Notes under the pieces: model-generated
Database searches by the model: none
Told to the model about the DNA's origin: nothing
Seen by the model: the letters and a program-made list of their open reading frames with translations, nothing else
In this document: positions 37,564 to 45,046 of the stretch, piece by piece
Numbering within the stretch: position 1 is the stretch's first letter
Layout of the letters: each line of letters opens with the position of its first letter
IMG/VR virus record: IMGVR_UViG_3300027777_000057
Span: 1-46,928 of that record
Length of the DNA: 46,928 nucleotides
Origin: a virus
Strand: one strand, 5' to 3'
Program-made: the position numbers and the translations under genes

Positions 37564-39524
37564 TAAAATAAATTTAGTTGGTTTGCGATGATTACAGGTC
37601 TTTTCTTACCATTATAATCAATCTTGTTAATAATTCTTTCTGCTCTCTCTATATAATAAGAATGATTAATATTATCTAGAGGATGATCTTTCTTGAGGTG
37701 ATTACATACAGTCATCACCCATTCACCTGCTTCCACTTGTGATACAGATGCAGCACCAGACATAGAGTCTACATTCTTAACTTTTAAGAGTTTTTCTCCT
37801 GTGTTTGATACATAAAATCTAATAAGCTTATTGTAGATCGTAGTTCCTGTTTCAGACCTTCCCTCAAAATGAAAATCTTTATTAGCTTTTTGACGCATCG
37901 CAAAATCAAATATGTTTCCATGATTCCGTATGGTATCAGCCACAGGTTTACCATTGATGAAATATTCTTCAAGAGCAATAGGGATAATCCTGCCAGACTT
38001 ATTCTTGTGCAACTCAAAATCAGTAACAAAATCACCTTTCTTTTTGATCTCTCCGTTTGGTTTAATCGCAATGTAATCATTGACTGTCGAGAAGATAATC
38101 TTTGTGTAGTCAGTTCGTTCCAGTTCATACTTAGTTAATTGTGACCACCATGCATTAATCTCATGCATTTTATCTAGGTCGGTTTTCTTAATTCTAATTG
38201 TTACACCATCTGTATTAGCAGAGATAGCATGTATTCCTGCTAGTTCATATGCTTCTATAAGCATCATCAAAGACAATTCACCAGTTATAGTAGTGAACAT
38301 AGTGAGCTGTCTATCATAAATCCAGCTCTGCATATCAGAACTTTTACCATAGACAGAGTTTACAGCTAATTTCAATGCTCCTACAATACCTGCTATCTTT
38401 TTATCCTTCTTTGCTTGTGGCTTAAGTTCCAAACGCTTATTAAACATTTGTTTATAACCCTCAAGAAACTCTTTCCCAAGATGTTTAGGATACCTGCCAT
38501 TATTGATAATGATAGCAGGATAATAACTAGACACATCCCAATCAATGATTTCGTATTCTTCATTTGCTTCAAATATTTCTGGTTTATTCTCAGTGTGTAA
38601 ACCACCTTTCATAAACGAATATATATTACCATAGAAATCTATATGTTCTTTAAAATCATCTTGCAGCCCAAGGGTTATTCCCTTCATTTTTTTTAGAAAT
38701 GCCTGTAGCTGTGTAGTTTTAAATGTAACATATGTTGCAATACAGTTTTTCACCTTAATTTCTTTTCTAAAGAAACCTTTCTTTGGTAAGTTTGCATATT
38801 GCATTTTCTTTTCTTTGCAATAATACTTCTTAATCATCTCATCACCAATTTTAGAATCAGAATAATTAAGACAAGGAATATCAAACTCTTCCTGAATGTC
38901 AAGTCTCAATTGTATTTGATCTTGATCTTCGTATAATGGATGCGTAGTGTTACCTCTTAGTACTTTGTAAAATTCATAAGTGGCATATACATCATTCTTA
39001 CAATAGCCACGAGTTATCTGAATCTCTTCTTGTGTCATATCCACCTTTGTATGGTGAATAGGCATCTCTTCGATGTTCTCAAGATCCATTTCAAACTCTA
39101 GTCTCTTCAAGGAAACGAGGCGATTTTTATTATCGTAGTGTGCAACCTTGAATAAGTCTATTTGTTTGAATGATAAATCTTGTTCTCTGTATTCAGGAAA
39201 CACCTCAAAGTTTGCATCATGGATAACATCAGCAGCCTTCTGGGCAATCATAGCAGCAATCTCTAGATTGTCCTTCTCGTGCCAATTCTGATAGTTACGT
39301 AAGATCCATTCTACAACTTGAGCATCAAATCGTAAATTGTTATAGCCTACAAAGTAATAATCTTTATGGTCATCAATAAACTTAACCATTGCGTCAAGAT
39401 TGTTGTGCCATCTACTCACCATGAATTCATGTTGTTCATGTAATTCTGGATCAAGTATGTTAATAAGAAACAACTCTTGCATTGTTTCTATGTCGTAACA
39501 CAAAACCTGTAATTTATTTTCCAT
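37563..39524 (-). CDS. Family B DNA polymerase with 3'-5' exonuclease
   Basis: 653 residues. The exonuclease domain starts LQVLCYDIETMQELF (Exo I DxE) and has YFVGYNNLRFDAQVVEWIL (Exo II) and TRGYCKNDVYATYEFY (Exo III). Polymerase motif A is EIIDWDVSSYYPAIIIN, motif B KLAVNSVYGKSS, motif C ISANTDGVTIRI, where the usual DTD appears as NTD. It copies the phage genome. The short length and the missing large palm insertions suggest a non-protein-primed, compact phage type, though this is uncertain. A small gene overlaps its start by 11 bases. Confidence 0.88.
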   Translation of the reverse strand: MENKLQVLCYDIETMQELFLINILDPELHEQHEFMVSRWHNNLDAMVKFIDDHKDYYFVGYNNLRFDAQVVEWILRNYQNWHEKDNLEIAAMIAQKAADVIHDANFEVFPEYREQDLSFKQIDLFKVAHYDNKNRLVSLKRLEFEMDLENIEEMPIHHTKVDMTQEEIQITRGYCKNDVYATYEFYKVLRGNTTHPLYEDQDQIQLRLDIQEEFDIPCLNYSDSKIGDEMIKKYYCKEKKMQYANLPKKGFFRKEIKVKNCIATYVTFKTTQLQAFLKKMKGITLGLQDDFKEHIDFYGNIYSFMKGGLHTENKPEIFEANEEYEIIDWDVSSYYPAIIINNGRYPKHLGKEFLEGYKQMFNKRLELKPQAKKDKKIAGIVGALKLAVNSVYGKSSDMQSWIYDRQLTMFTTITGELSLMMLIEAYELAGIHAISANTDGVTIRIKKTDLDKMHEINAWWSQLTKYELERTDYTKIIFSTVNDYIAIKPNGEIKKKGDFVTDFELHKNKSGRIIPIALEEYFINGKPVADTIRNHGNIFDFAMRQKANKDFHFEGRSETGTTIYNKLIRFYVSNTGEKLLKVKNVDSMSGAASVSQVEAGEWVMTVCNHLKKDHPLDNINHSYYIERAERIINKIDYNGKKRPVIIANQLNLF

Positions 39525-39675
39525 CTTTTATTATTTCTATCAAATCTTTCATTGTCAATGCAAATAAACATTCATATTTATCTCCATTCCAATAATCATG
39601 ATAACTTTCTCTTGGTATAGCCCACCACAATTCTTCATGATGATTGTAGTGAAATACATAATTATATAATTCCAT
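39514..39675 (-). CDS. Small hypothetical protein (53 aa) before DNA polymerase
   Basis: MELYNYVFHYNHHEELWWAI then PRESYHDYWNGDKYECLFAL and TMKDLIEIIKDGK. Rich in Tyr, His and Trp. It overlaps genes at both ends (11 and 14 bases), which fits a working gene in this tight operon. I recall similar short proteins in other phages; role unknown. Confidence 0.7.
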   Translation of the reverse strand: MELYNYVFHYNHHEELWWAIPRESYHDYWNGDKYECLFALTMKDLIEIIKDGK

Positions 39676-40054
39676 TGTCTTGTTGTTTAGCTATTTCTAT
39701 AAGTTTGTCTATTGCTGCATTCTCTGCTTCTTCGTAAGTTTTAAAACCTATTTCAGCATCCATACCTTTAAACTTTATTTTAACTGAAAATGCAAAAGAT
39801 AAATCATCTTCATATTGCCATATATCACATTGAGAACTATACCTCTCCCTGAACCATCTAAATACTTGTTGTTTAAGTGGAGCAGATTTAACATGACCAC
39901 TATTATTATAATTATTATAATTTAATGGTTCAAATACATTCCTAGAATAAGTTGAAAGCATATTACACTTATCATAACAAGCTAAACTAAGTTCTCTAAA
40001 CCCTAATTCCTTCAGGGCTAATGCTTGCTCGTAGCTTACAAATTCTTTATCCAT
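39662..40054 (-). CDS. Hypothetical protein, tandem paralogue A
   Basis: 130 residues. QQVFRWFRERYSSQCDIWQY and FKTYEEAENAAIDKLIEIAK are shared with the next gene upstream. The start VSYEQALALKELGFRELSLA is also parallel. The pattern is common in Bacteroidota and their phages, without known function. It overlaps its paralogue by 8 bases. Confidence 0.75.
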   Translation of the reverse strand: MDKEFVSYEQALALKELGFRELSLACYDKCNMLSTYSRNVFEPLNYNNYNNSGHVKSAPLKQQVFRWFRERYSSQCDIWQYEDDLSFAFSVKIKFKGMDAEIGFKTYEEAENAAIDKLIEIAKQQDNGII

Positions 40055-40463
40055 TGTCTTGTTGTTTAATTAATTCTATAAGTTTATCTATACAAGCATT
40101 TTCTGCTTCTTCGTAGGTTTTATAATGCTCTATAGAAGTCCATGCTATATGATTTTCTGTTATAGACCATTGGTAAGAATAATCATTCCAATCATGTTGC
40201 CAATACGTATCAATATGGTTTGGTAAATCATACTTCTCCCTAAACCACCTAAATACTTGTCCTTTAGTAGGAGCGTGAAAGTCTTTATTAGGCATATACA
40301 AACCATCTTCATCAAGATAACATAAACACAATTGCTTATTCTCTATCTCATACATACAGAATGTTGGTTCATCAAACCCAATACTACACAATTCTAGTGC
40401 TTGGGCAAAAGATACAATATCTTTTTCTGGTGCTTCTGTGTTATTCTTTGCCATAAGTTTCAT
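40047..40463 (-). CDS. Hypothetical protein, tandem paralogue B
   Basis: 138 residues from the ATG at 40463; another start lies at 40454. VSFAQALELCSIGFDEPTFC, GQVFRWFREKYDLPNHIDTY and YKTYEEAENACIDKLIELIK align with paralogue A, including the identical ending KQQDNG. A recent tandem duplication that has since diverged. Function unknown. Confidence 0.75.
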   Translation of the reverse strand: MKLMAKNNTEAPEKDIVSFAQALELCSIGFDEPTFCMYEIENKQLCLCYLDEDGLYMPNKDFHAPTKGQVFRWFREKYDLPNHIDTYWQHDWNDYSYQWSITENHIAWTSIEHYKTYEEAENACIDKLIELIKQQDNG

Positions 40464-40680
40464 TGTAATATTTTTCTGCATCTAATTTACATTCTATGCC
40501 ATCAGGTATATTTGATTTCCAACATCCAACAAAAGCATCTTTTATCTGCTCTTTCTCTATTTGTTTAGCGTGATTAAATAATATTTCCATCAAAACATAA
40601 TGTTTATTTTCAATAATATATTTTAATTTTTTAGCTAATTCATCTTCAAGCCAATCTACTGCTGTTTGTTTATTTTCCAT
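40441..40680 (-). CDS. Hypothetical protein
   Basis: 79 residues from the ATG at 40680 (MENKQTAVDWLEDELAKKLK); an ATG at 40692 adds four. Helical, ending DAEKYYNETYGKE. The pattern of NKQTAVDWL, then QAKxIEKEQI, then YYNETY is familiar from many Bacteroidota prophages, unnamed. Overlaps both neighbours. Confidence 0.7.
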   Translation of the reverse strand: MENKQTAVDWLEDELAKKLKYIIENKHYVLMEILFNHAKQIEKEQIKDAFVGCWKSNIPDGIECKLDAEKYYNETYGKE

Positions 40681-40987
40681 TGTCTTGTTCATTTAAAATT
40701 AACCTACCATGACTTGTATATCTTCCCTTTTCCATATTATCCACATAAATATCTTCTTGTGTAACAATACCAAACTCTTCAACAACTATATGTTTTTTCT
40801 CTGTCACTTTGGTATTTTTAATTGTACAAAAATAAACATAGCAAACTAATATTAATACAATTACATAAATTATTTTTCTTCTCATATTTTTTGTTTTTTC
40901 TTCTACAAACCAGATAGCAATTTTTGCAATATTTAAAATGATTTTAAATACCTTATCTTCTATGTACATTTCTAATTTATTTCTCAT
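40670..40987 (-). CDS. Small membrane protein
   Basis: 105 residues from the ATG at 40987. A first amphipathic helix (DKVFKIILNIAKIAIWFVEE) is followed by a clear membrane segment (IIYVIVLILVCYVYFCTI) and a polar C-terminus with EEFGIVTQEDIYVDNMEKGR. Starting at 40885 would give only the membrane part and tail. Function unknown. Confidence 0.55.
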   Translation of the reverse strand: MRNKLEMYIEDKVFKIILNIAKIAIWFVEEKTKNMRRKIIYVIVLILVCYVYFCTIKNTKVTEKKHIVVEEFGIVTQEDIYVDNMEKGRYTSHGRLILNEQDNGK

Positions 40988-41015
40988 TTTCCAAATATTT
41001 TGTTTATTCCTACAA

Positions 41016-41046
41016 CTCATCTCCAGGCTATAAGCCCAGAGATGAG
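41016..41046. terminator. Symmetric hairpin between small genes
   Basis: CTCATCTC and GAGATGAG (8 bp) enclose a CA/CA internal loop, a GGCT/AGCC stem and loop ATA. No T tract follows on the - strand, so it may be an mRNA-stability or processing hairpin rather than a terminator. Its build equals that of the hairpin at 44132. Confidence 0.55.
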
Positions 41047-41057
41047 GAGGATAATAA

Positions 41058-41219
41058 TTAACATTCCCATGATTCTAATGCTGTTCTAGTTGCACCAGTT
41101 CTAATAGAATCTAACTTCCATTTTTCTAAATATCGTTGTTTATCACGAAGATGTTCTTTTTTCAACTCTTTGTTTATATGTTCAAAGGCTGATTGTATGT
41201 TGATTTTACTTTCTTTCAT
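41058..41219 (-). CDS. Small hypothetical protein (53 aa)
   Basis: MKESKINIQSAFEHINKELK then KEHLRDKQRYLEKWKLDSIR, ending TGATRTALESWEC. Charged and helical. ATGA overlap with the gene upstream supports it. No family recognised. Confidence 0.6.
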   Translation of the reverse strand: MKESKINIQSAFEHINKELKKEHLRDKQRYLEKWKLDSIRTGATRTALESWEC

Positions 41220-41374
41220 GATCGTGCACCGATATAAATTTTAACTCTAAACCAAAACAAAAACTGAGCAGGATTTTCCTGTTCATCATACTGATCTTCT
41301 GCAAGTTGTGCTGCTTCATAAGCAAGATCTCCAAATCTATTCATTAGCTCTTCAGCTTTTTCTACTTCTGACAT
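41216..41374 (-). CDS. Small hypothetical protein (52 aa)
   Basis: MSEVEKAEELMNRFGDLAYE then AAQLAEDQYDEQENPAQFLF and WFRVKIYIGARS. Acidic helix with an aromatic end. Four-base overlap with the next gene and one base from the previous one, so part of the operon. Role unknown. Confidence 0.6.
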   Translation of the reverse strand: MSEVEKAEELMNRFGDLAYEAAQLAEDQYDEQENPAQFLFWFRVKIYIGARS

Positions 41375-41375
41375 A

Positions 41376-41648
41376 TTAATATAAGTTTTCAGGATTTAAT
41401 TGTTCCATCACATCATCCCAGTTTACCCAGTGAGGTGTAGACATATTTTGAACAGGTTCATCACAGTATGATATCATCTTTAATTCTATAATTTCAGATG
41501 ATTCATCACCAGGATAACCTGATCCATCACGATAATACATAACTGCTGGTTCACTAGTGTGTTGCCACACAACTTCTAACTCACACCACAACTCATCATT
41601 CTCTGGATGATATTGTGTTACATAACTTGTTCCTTTAGCTGTAGACAT
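41376..41648 (-). CDS. Hypothetical protein
   Basis: 90 residues, MSTAKGTSYVTQYHPENDEL at the start, then WCELEVVWQHTSEPAVMYYR and DGSGYPGDESSEIIELKMIS. The acidic surface and beta layout are clear; no motif known. First gene after the hairpin at 41667. Confidence 0.65.
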   Translation of the reverse strand: MSTAKGTSYVTQYHPENDELWCELEVVWQHTSEPAVMYYRDGSGYPGDESSEIIELKMISYCDEPVQNMSTPHWVNWDDVMEQLNPENLY

Positions 41649-41666
41649 AATTTATTTGATTTAATA

Positions 41667-41694
41667 AGCACTACAGGATCTCTCCCGTAGTGCT
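41667..41694 (-). terminator. Hairpin between genes, probable weak terminator
   Basis: AGCACTAC and GTAGTGCT (8 bp) enclose a GGA/TCC inner stem with loop TCTC. Leftward it is followed by TATTAAATCAAATAAATT, not a clean T run, so termination is probably partial. Confidence 0.6.
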
Positions 41695-41701
41695 CATGAT
41701 T

Positions 41702-41920
41702 TTAATCTATAATTTTAGAAATCAAACTTTGCTCAACTGAATCTTCAATATTCTTACGAGCACGAGACTTAGCTACTTCTAGCTCTATACTTGTAAATAA
41801 ATATGAAAAAATACGACCATCTTCTTTTAACAACACTGAATGATATGTATCAGCAGCATTTTTCTTTTTAGCTTGATTAATCACTTTAACAAGACTACCT
41901 ACGCGTGTTTTTATCGACAT
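41702..41920 (-). CDS. Hypothetical protein
   Basis: 72 residues: MSIKTRVGSLVKVINQAKKK, then YHSVLLKEDGRIFSYLFTSI and ELEVAKSRARKNIEDSVEQS. Basic strand-rich N-terminus, helical end. No recognised family. Last gene before a hairpin. Confidence 0.65.
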   Translation of the reverse strand: MSIKTRVGSLVKVINQAKKKNAADTYHSVLLKEDGRIFSYLFTSIELEVAKSRARKNIEDSVEQSLISKIID

Positions 41921-41939
41921 AACTTTTTTTGTTTAAATA

Positions 41940-42317
41940 TTAAAAATATACTCGAAAATGATCAGAATGAAGTTCTACTGTCTTAGCCACACCTTGGTAT
42001 GTCATACCTTCTGGTAATGTTAATGGTTTTAACTTTTCTTCAATCACTTCAATCTTAGCTAATTTAGCTTCTTTTACTTTAGCAATAGCTTTAGTAGTTT
42101 TAGCAACTACTTTTATCTTACCCCTAATATTTTTATCACGCAGTGAACATAGTTTATTAAAAACTGCATTTGGAGTTTTGCTAAACTTCTCTGAATAAGT
42201 ACGTGCAATTTCATAATCAGTTTTAAATTCCGTGCTATTAATAGCATCTTGTAACTGCTGAACTTGTTCTTCTGTATAAAAGAACTTTGATGTTTTTACT
42301 CTTACTTTCTTTTCCAT
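41940..42317 (-). CDS. Basic protein, possible helix-turn-helix DNA binder
   Basis: 125 residues from the ATG at 42317 (MEKKVRVKTSKFFYTEEQVQ). QLQDAINSTEFKTDYEIART, YSEKFSKTPNAVFNKLCSLR looks like a Myb/SANT-type helical unit. The middle is Lys/Ala-rich (KVVAKTTKAIAKVKEAKLAK). It could bind DNA or RNA. The family is not recognised. Confidence 0.6.
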   Translation of the reverse strand: MEKKVRVKTSKFFYTEEQVQQLQDAINSTEFKTDYEIARTYSEKFSKTPNAVFNKLCSLRDKNIRGKIKVVAKTTKAIAKVKEAKLAKIEVIEEKLKPLTLPEGMTYQGVAKTVELHSDHFRVYF

Positions 42318-42324
42318 GACTTTG

Positions 42325-42864
42325 TTAGATTTTAGCAAAGCAACACATCGCTGATGTATCACAATACTTGATGAATAAATAATTACCTTGTTCAGTTGTA
42401 AACACTGTATGTTGTAGAGGACTGAACACCTCTTCTGATTTTATTATTTTCTCATCTCTTGCAGCAAAGAAAGTATCTATAGTTTCCTGAATACCTATTC
42501 TTGTGCTAAACGTCATAATAAAATGCTCTTTGAATTTGGCTATGTGTTTTTTTAAATAACGAACACTAGCACAGAAATCAAGATCATACAATGTTTCACT
42601 TTTTGATGAATCTGCTTTTAAAATATCTCCATACGTAAATGTCATTTTTACTTGCTGATTTAGTTTTGCAAGTTGTGACACCATTGTAGAGGAATCTGTT
42701 TCAAATATCTCAAATTTATCATAACCTTTGGCTTTACACCATTCAATATACTCATTGATATCAGGACCTGCTAGTCCAACTATATTCTTAAACTTAAAGT
42801 GTCCTATAAGGAACTCTCTCACTGCTTTCTTTTGAGCAGCGTCTGTGTATGTGTGTTTTAGCAT
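42325..42864 (-). CDS. Hypothetical protein, weakly Rossmann/methyltransferase-like
   Basis: 179 residues. NIVGLAGPDINEYIEWCKAK has a short Gly-containing loop after a strand, YDKFEIFETDS follows like a second strand ending in an acidic residue, and MTFTYGDILKADS resembles a later strand of SAM methyltransferases. The order of these elements fits the fold, but no catalytic motif is clear. The end KYCDTSAMCCFAKI is Cys-rich. Confidence 0.5.
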   Translation of the reverse strand: MLKHTYTDAAQKKAVREFLIGHFKFKNIVGLAGPDINEYIEWCKAKGYDKFEIFETDSSTMVSQLAKLNQQVKMTFTYGDILKADSSKSETLYDLDFCASVRYLKKHIAKFKEHFIMTFSTRIGIQETIDTFFAARDEKIIKSEEVFSPLQHTVFTTEQGNYLFIKYCDTSAMCCFAKI

Positions 42865-42868
42865 AAAT

Positions 42869-43384
42869 CTATAGTTCTTCTAATCCGTCTTGTAATGTAA
42901 CATCCCAGTCATCATCATTATAATTTTCAAACAGATCATGTTCTTCAAATTCATCATCTTCTGCATTCCATAGATTGTCCATTGATGTTACAATAACACG
43001 ACCATCTTCTAATGTAGGTTTATCTGTTTCATCATCAAAATATAACGCTATATATCCTTGATCTTCCATACTGATGTAGTTCATGTCATCTATTGTAAAA
43101 TCAAATAGTTGACCGTCTTGCTCATAGTATGCAATTTGATCTGGATATGCTACCACCTCTGGTGCAACATCTGGATTAGAATCTATAGATCTAATGAAAT
43201 AAGGCTTAACAGGTAATCCGTTATGCTGTAAATATTCTTCAATATTCCGTGGTAGCTGTTCAAGCTTCCTCAAATGCAAATATGAATGCTCATTTATAGT
43301 GACACTCATAGCAAACAACATACCAACCTCCAATTGTGGAGGCTGATATGAGTTATAGATTAGTTTTACAGGTTGATATCCCAT
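42869..43384 (-). CDS. Hypothetical protein with acidic C-terminus
   Basis: 171 residues. The beta-rich first part (MGYQPVKLIYNSYQPPQLEV; GMLFAMSVTINEHSYLHLRK) is followed by strongly acidic stretches (NAEDDEFEEHDLFENYNDDD). The tail could bind basic proteins or mimic DNA. Two bases from the gene downstream. Family unknown. Confidence 0.65.
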   Translation of the reverse strand: MGYQPVKLIYNSYQPPQLEVGMLFAMSVTINEHSYLHLRKLEQLPRNIEEYLQHNGLPVKPYFIRSIDSNPDVAPEVVAYPDQIAYYEQDGQLFDFTIDDMNYISMEDQGYIALYFDDETDKPTLEDGRVIVTSMDNLWNAEDDEFEEHDLFENYNDDDWDVTLQDGLEEL

Positions 43385-43385
43385 G

Positions 43386-43769
43386 TTATAAATCTCTTAA
43401 ACGTGCTAATTTAGATTCTAATTCTGTAATTTCTTTAAGTTTTCGCTTTTCTAGCATTTCAATACTATTTTGTTCAAACTGAAATACACTTTCAAATGCT
43501 TTAGCATGAATAGCTTGTAAATCTTCAGCTGTAGCATCAGAATTAAGAGTAATTGAGCTACGCTCTTTCTTATCATGATATATTGTGTGAGTGCTCACTT
43601 TTACATCAGGAGTGTAAGTCAAACTAAAGAAACTATAATCTTCTGTACAATACGCTACAAGATCATTAGCAAAGACAATATACTTGTCCATAGGCTGAAT
43701 ACCTGTACGTTTTACATAATCTCTAGCATATATAGCTAGATTAGTCAATAAATCAATTTGCTCTTTCAT
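43386..43769 (-). CDS. Hypothetical protein
   Basis: 127 residues from the ATG at 43769 (MKEQIDLLTNLAIYARDYVK). Strand-rich centre (YSFFSLTYTPDVKVSTHTIY) and a coiled-coil end (EKRKLKEITELESKLARLRD). The start is inside the previous gene's 3' end (17-base overlap). No motif. Confidence 0.65.
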   Translation of the reverse strand: MKEQIDLLTNLAIYARDYVKRTGIQPMDKYIVFANDLVAYCTEDYSFFSLTYTPDVKVSTHTIYHDKKERSSITLNSDATAEDLQAIHAKAFESVFQFEQNSIEMLEKRKLKEITELESKLARLRDL

Positions 43770-44100
43770 TTTTGTCTTTGATTTTAATGTCTTTTTTGTT
43801 TTTAATATCTTCAATAAGTTCATCCTTATTGTCTTTCATGAATTTTTCAAATCCATTGACAATTTTATGTGTTATTTCATTTTTTAACAAATCTAATTTA
43901 TACTCAGCACCTGTTAATTGTATAAAACGCACATAAGCAATACTCACCCAAAGTGCACAACTTATAGCAAGTATATAATCTTGTATATTATTTACTGTAC
44001 TATCATAAATAAATAATTGACATACATACAAACAAAACACTATCCAATGAATAGCGTGAATAAACAACGAACTTTTTGATTTCTCAATAATAATTTTCAT
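43753..44100 (-). CDS. Small membrane protein
   Basis: 115 residues. Two hydrophobic segments (FIHAIHWIVFCLYVCQLFIY and YILAISCALWVSIAYVRFI) are followed by a long Lys/Asp/Glu-rich helix (NKKDIKIKDKNERAN at the end). Probably an inner-membrane hairpin with a cytoplasmic tail. Function unknown. Confidence 0.6.
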   Translation of the reverse strand: MKIIIEKSKSSLFIHAIHWIVFCLYVCQLFIYDSTVNNIQDYILAISCALWVSIAYVRFIQLTGAEYKLDLLKNEITHKIVNGFEKFMKDNKDELIEDIKNKKDIKIKDKNERAN

Positions 44101-44131
44101 TTTGTTATTATTTAAACTGTGAAAAAATAAA

Positions 44132-44160
44132 AGAGCTCAAGGATATAATCCAAGAGCTCT
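44132..44160 (-). terminator. Intrinsic terminator after the AAA+/partner operon
   Basis: AGAGCTC and GAGCTCT (7 bp), AA/AA internal loop, GGAT/ATCC and loop ATA; leftward it is followed by TTTTATTTTTTC. It separates the two-gene ATPase unit from the small genes. Confidence 0.88.
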
Positions 44161-44182
44161 AAGCAATTCAACCTTTTAACCA

Positions 44183-45046
44183 TTATTTTTTAAGCTTTAT
44201 TTTATTGAAAATAGAGCCTACATTCTCTACAGGACCTACAGCATTTAAACCAATTACAGAATCATACCCAAGGTTATTATGCTTTTGAATATCTGATTCA
44301 TTCATTGGTCTACCTAAACCATAATCTGTTTCTACATCACAGTTACTCCACGCTGTAAAGATGTTATCTCTATAGCTACCAACACAAAATATTGGAGCAA
44401 ATAATGTCCAAGAGAATCTTTGTTGGGCTGATTTAACTTTTACAGCTAGTTCACTGTATTTGTAACCTTCATGTGTACCATTTGAAAATGCACAATAGTA
44501 CACCTCAGTGGTGATACCTGCTTGTTCCAATGCATAAATAGTTGGAATAGCAGTTCTTGCCACTTTAGCAAACGCTGAAGCGTTAACACTTGCACTCCCA
44601 CAAATGTTAATAGCAATCTTCACTGTTGGTTTTCTTGCAGATTTAAGACTAACAAAGTATTTATCCTCACCAGCTATAGCTCGTGGGATAGATAGTCTAG
44701 ATCCTACATCCTGAAACTTAGGTTTTCTACGATATGTCATAGCGTTAGCCATCAACTTCTTATAGCTTTTATCAGCCATAGTTGATTTAACAGCTTCTGC
44801 ACACATTGTTTTACCTTTACTAGGATCAAATCTAGTCTTTTGAAACTCATCTTTGCTTTTCTCATCTGCATATCTCCAATTACTTTGTTTTTCTTGTGAA
44901 ATACTTTCAATTTGTTGTCGATTAGCGTCATGCAGATGGCTTATACCTTTTGCTTTAATGGCTGCTGCATCACTATTTTGAAAGAAATCATCTACAGAAT
45001 CAAAATACATGCGAAGTATATTCTTATCTTCTTTGGCTATACGCAT
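44183..45046 (-). CDS. Partner of the AAA+ ATPase, VWA/CobT-like in position
   Basis: 287 residues. The N-terminal part is charged and helical (DSVDDFFQNSDAAAIKAKGI). The C-terminal part (VKIAINICGSASVNASAFAK, VARTAIPTIYALEQAGITTE, VYYCAFSN) has the strand-loop-helix order of von Willebrand A domains, but the metal-site DxSxS reads CGSAS, so Asp is missing. MoxR-type ATPases and CobS usually pair with such proteins. One-base overlap with the ATPase gene. I recall DUF7192 for this type, not firmly. Confidence 0.55.
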   Translation of the reverse strand: MRIAKEDKNILRMYFDSVDDFFQNSDAAAIKAKGISHLHDANRQQIESISQEKQSNWRYADEKSKDEFQKTRFDPSKGKTMCAEAVKSTMADKSYKKLMANAMTYRRKPKFQDVGSRLSIPRAIAGEDKYFVSLKSARKPTVKIAINICGSASVNASAFAKVARTAIPTIYALEQAGITTEVYYCAFSNGTHEGYKYSELAVKVKSAQQRFSWTLFAPIFCVGSYRDNIFTAWSNCDVETDYGLGRPMNESDIQKHNNLGYDSVIGLNAVGPVENVGSIFNKIKLKK

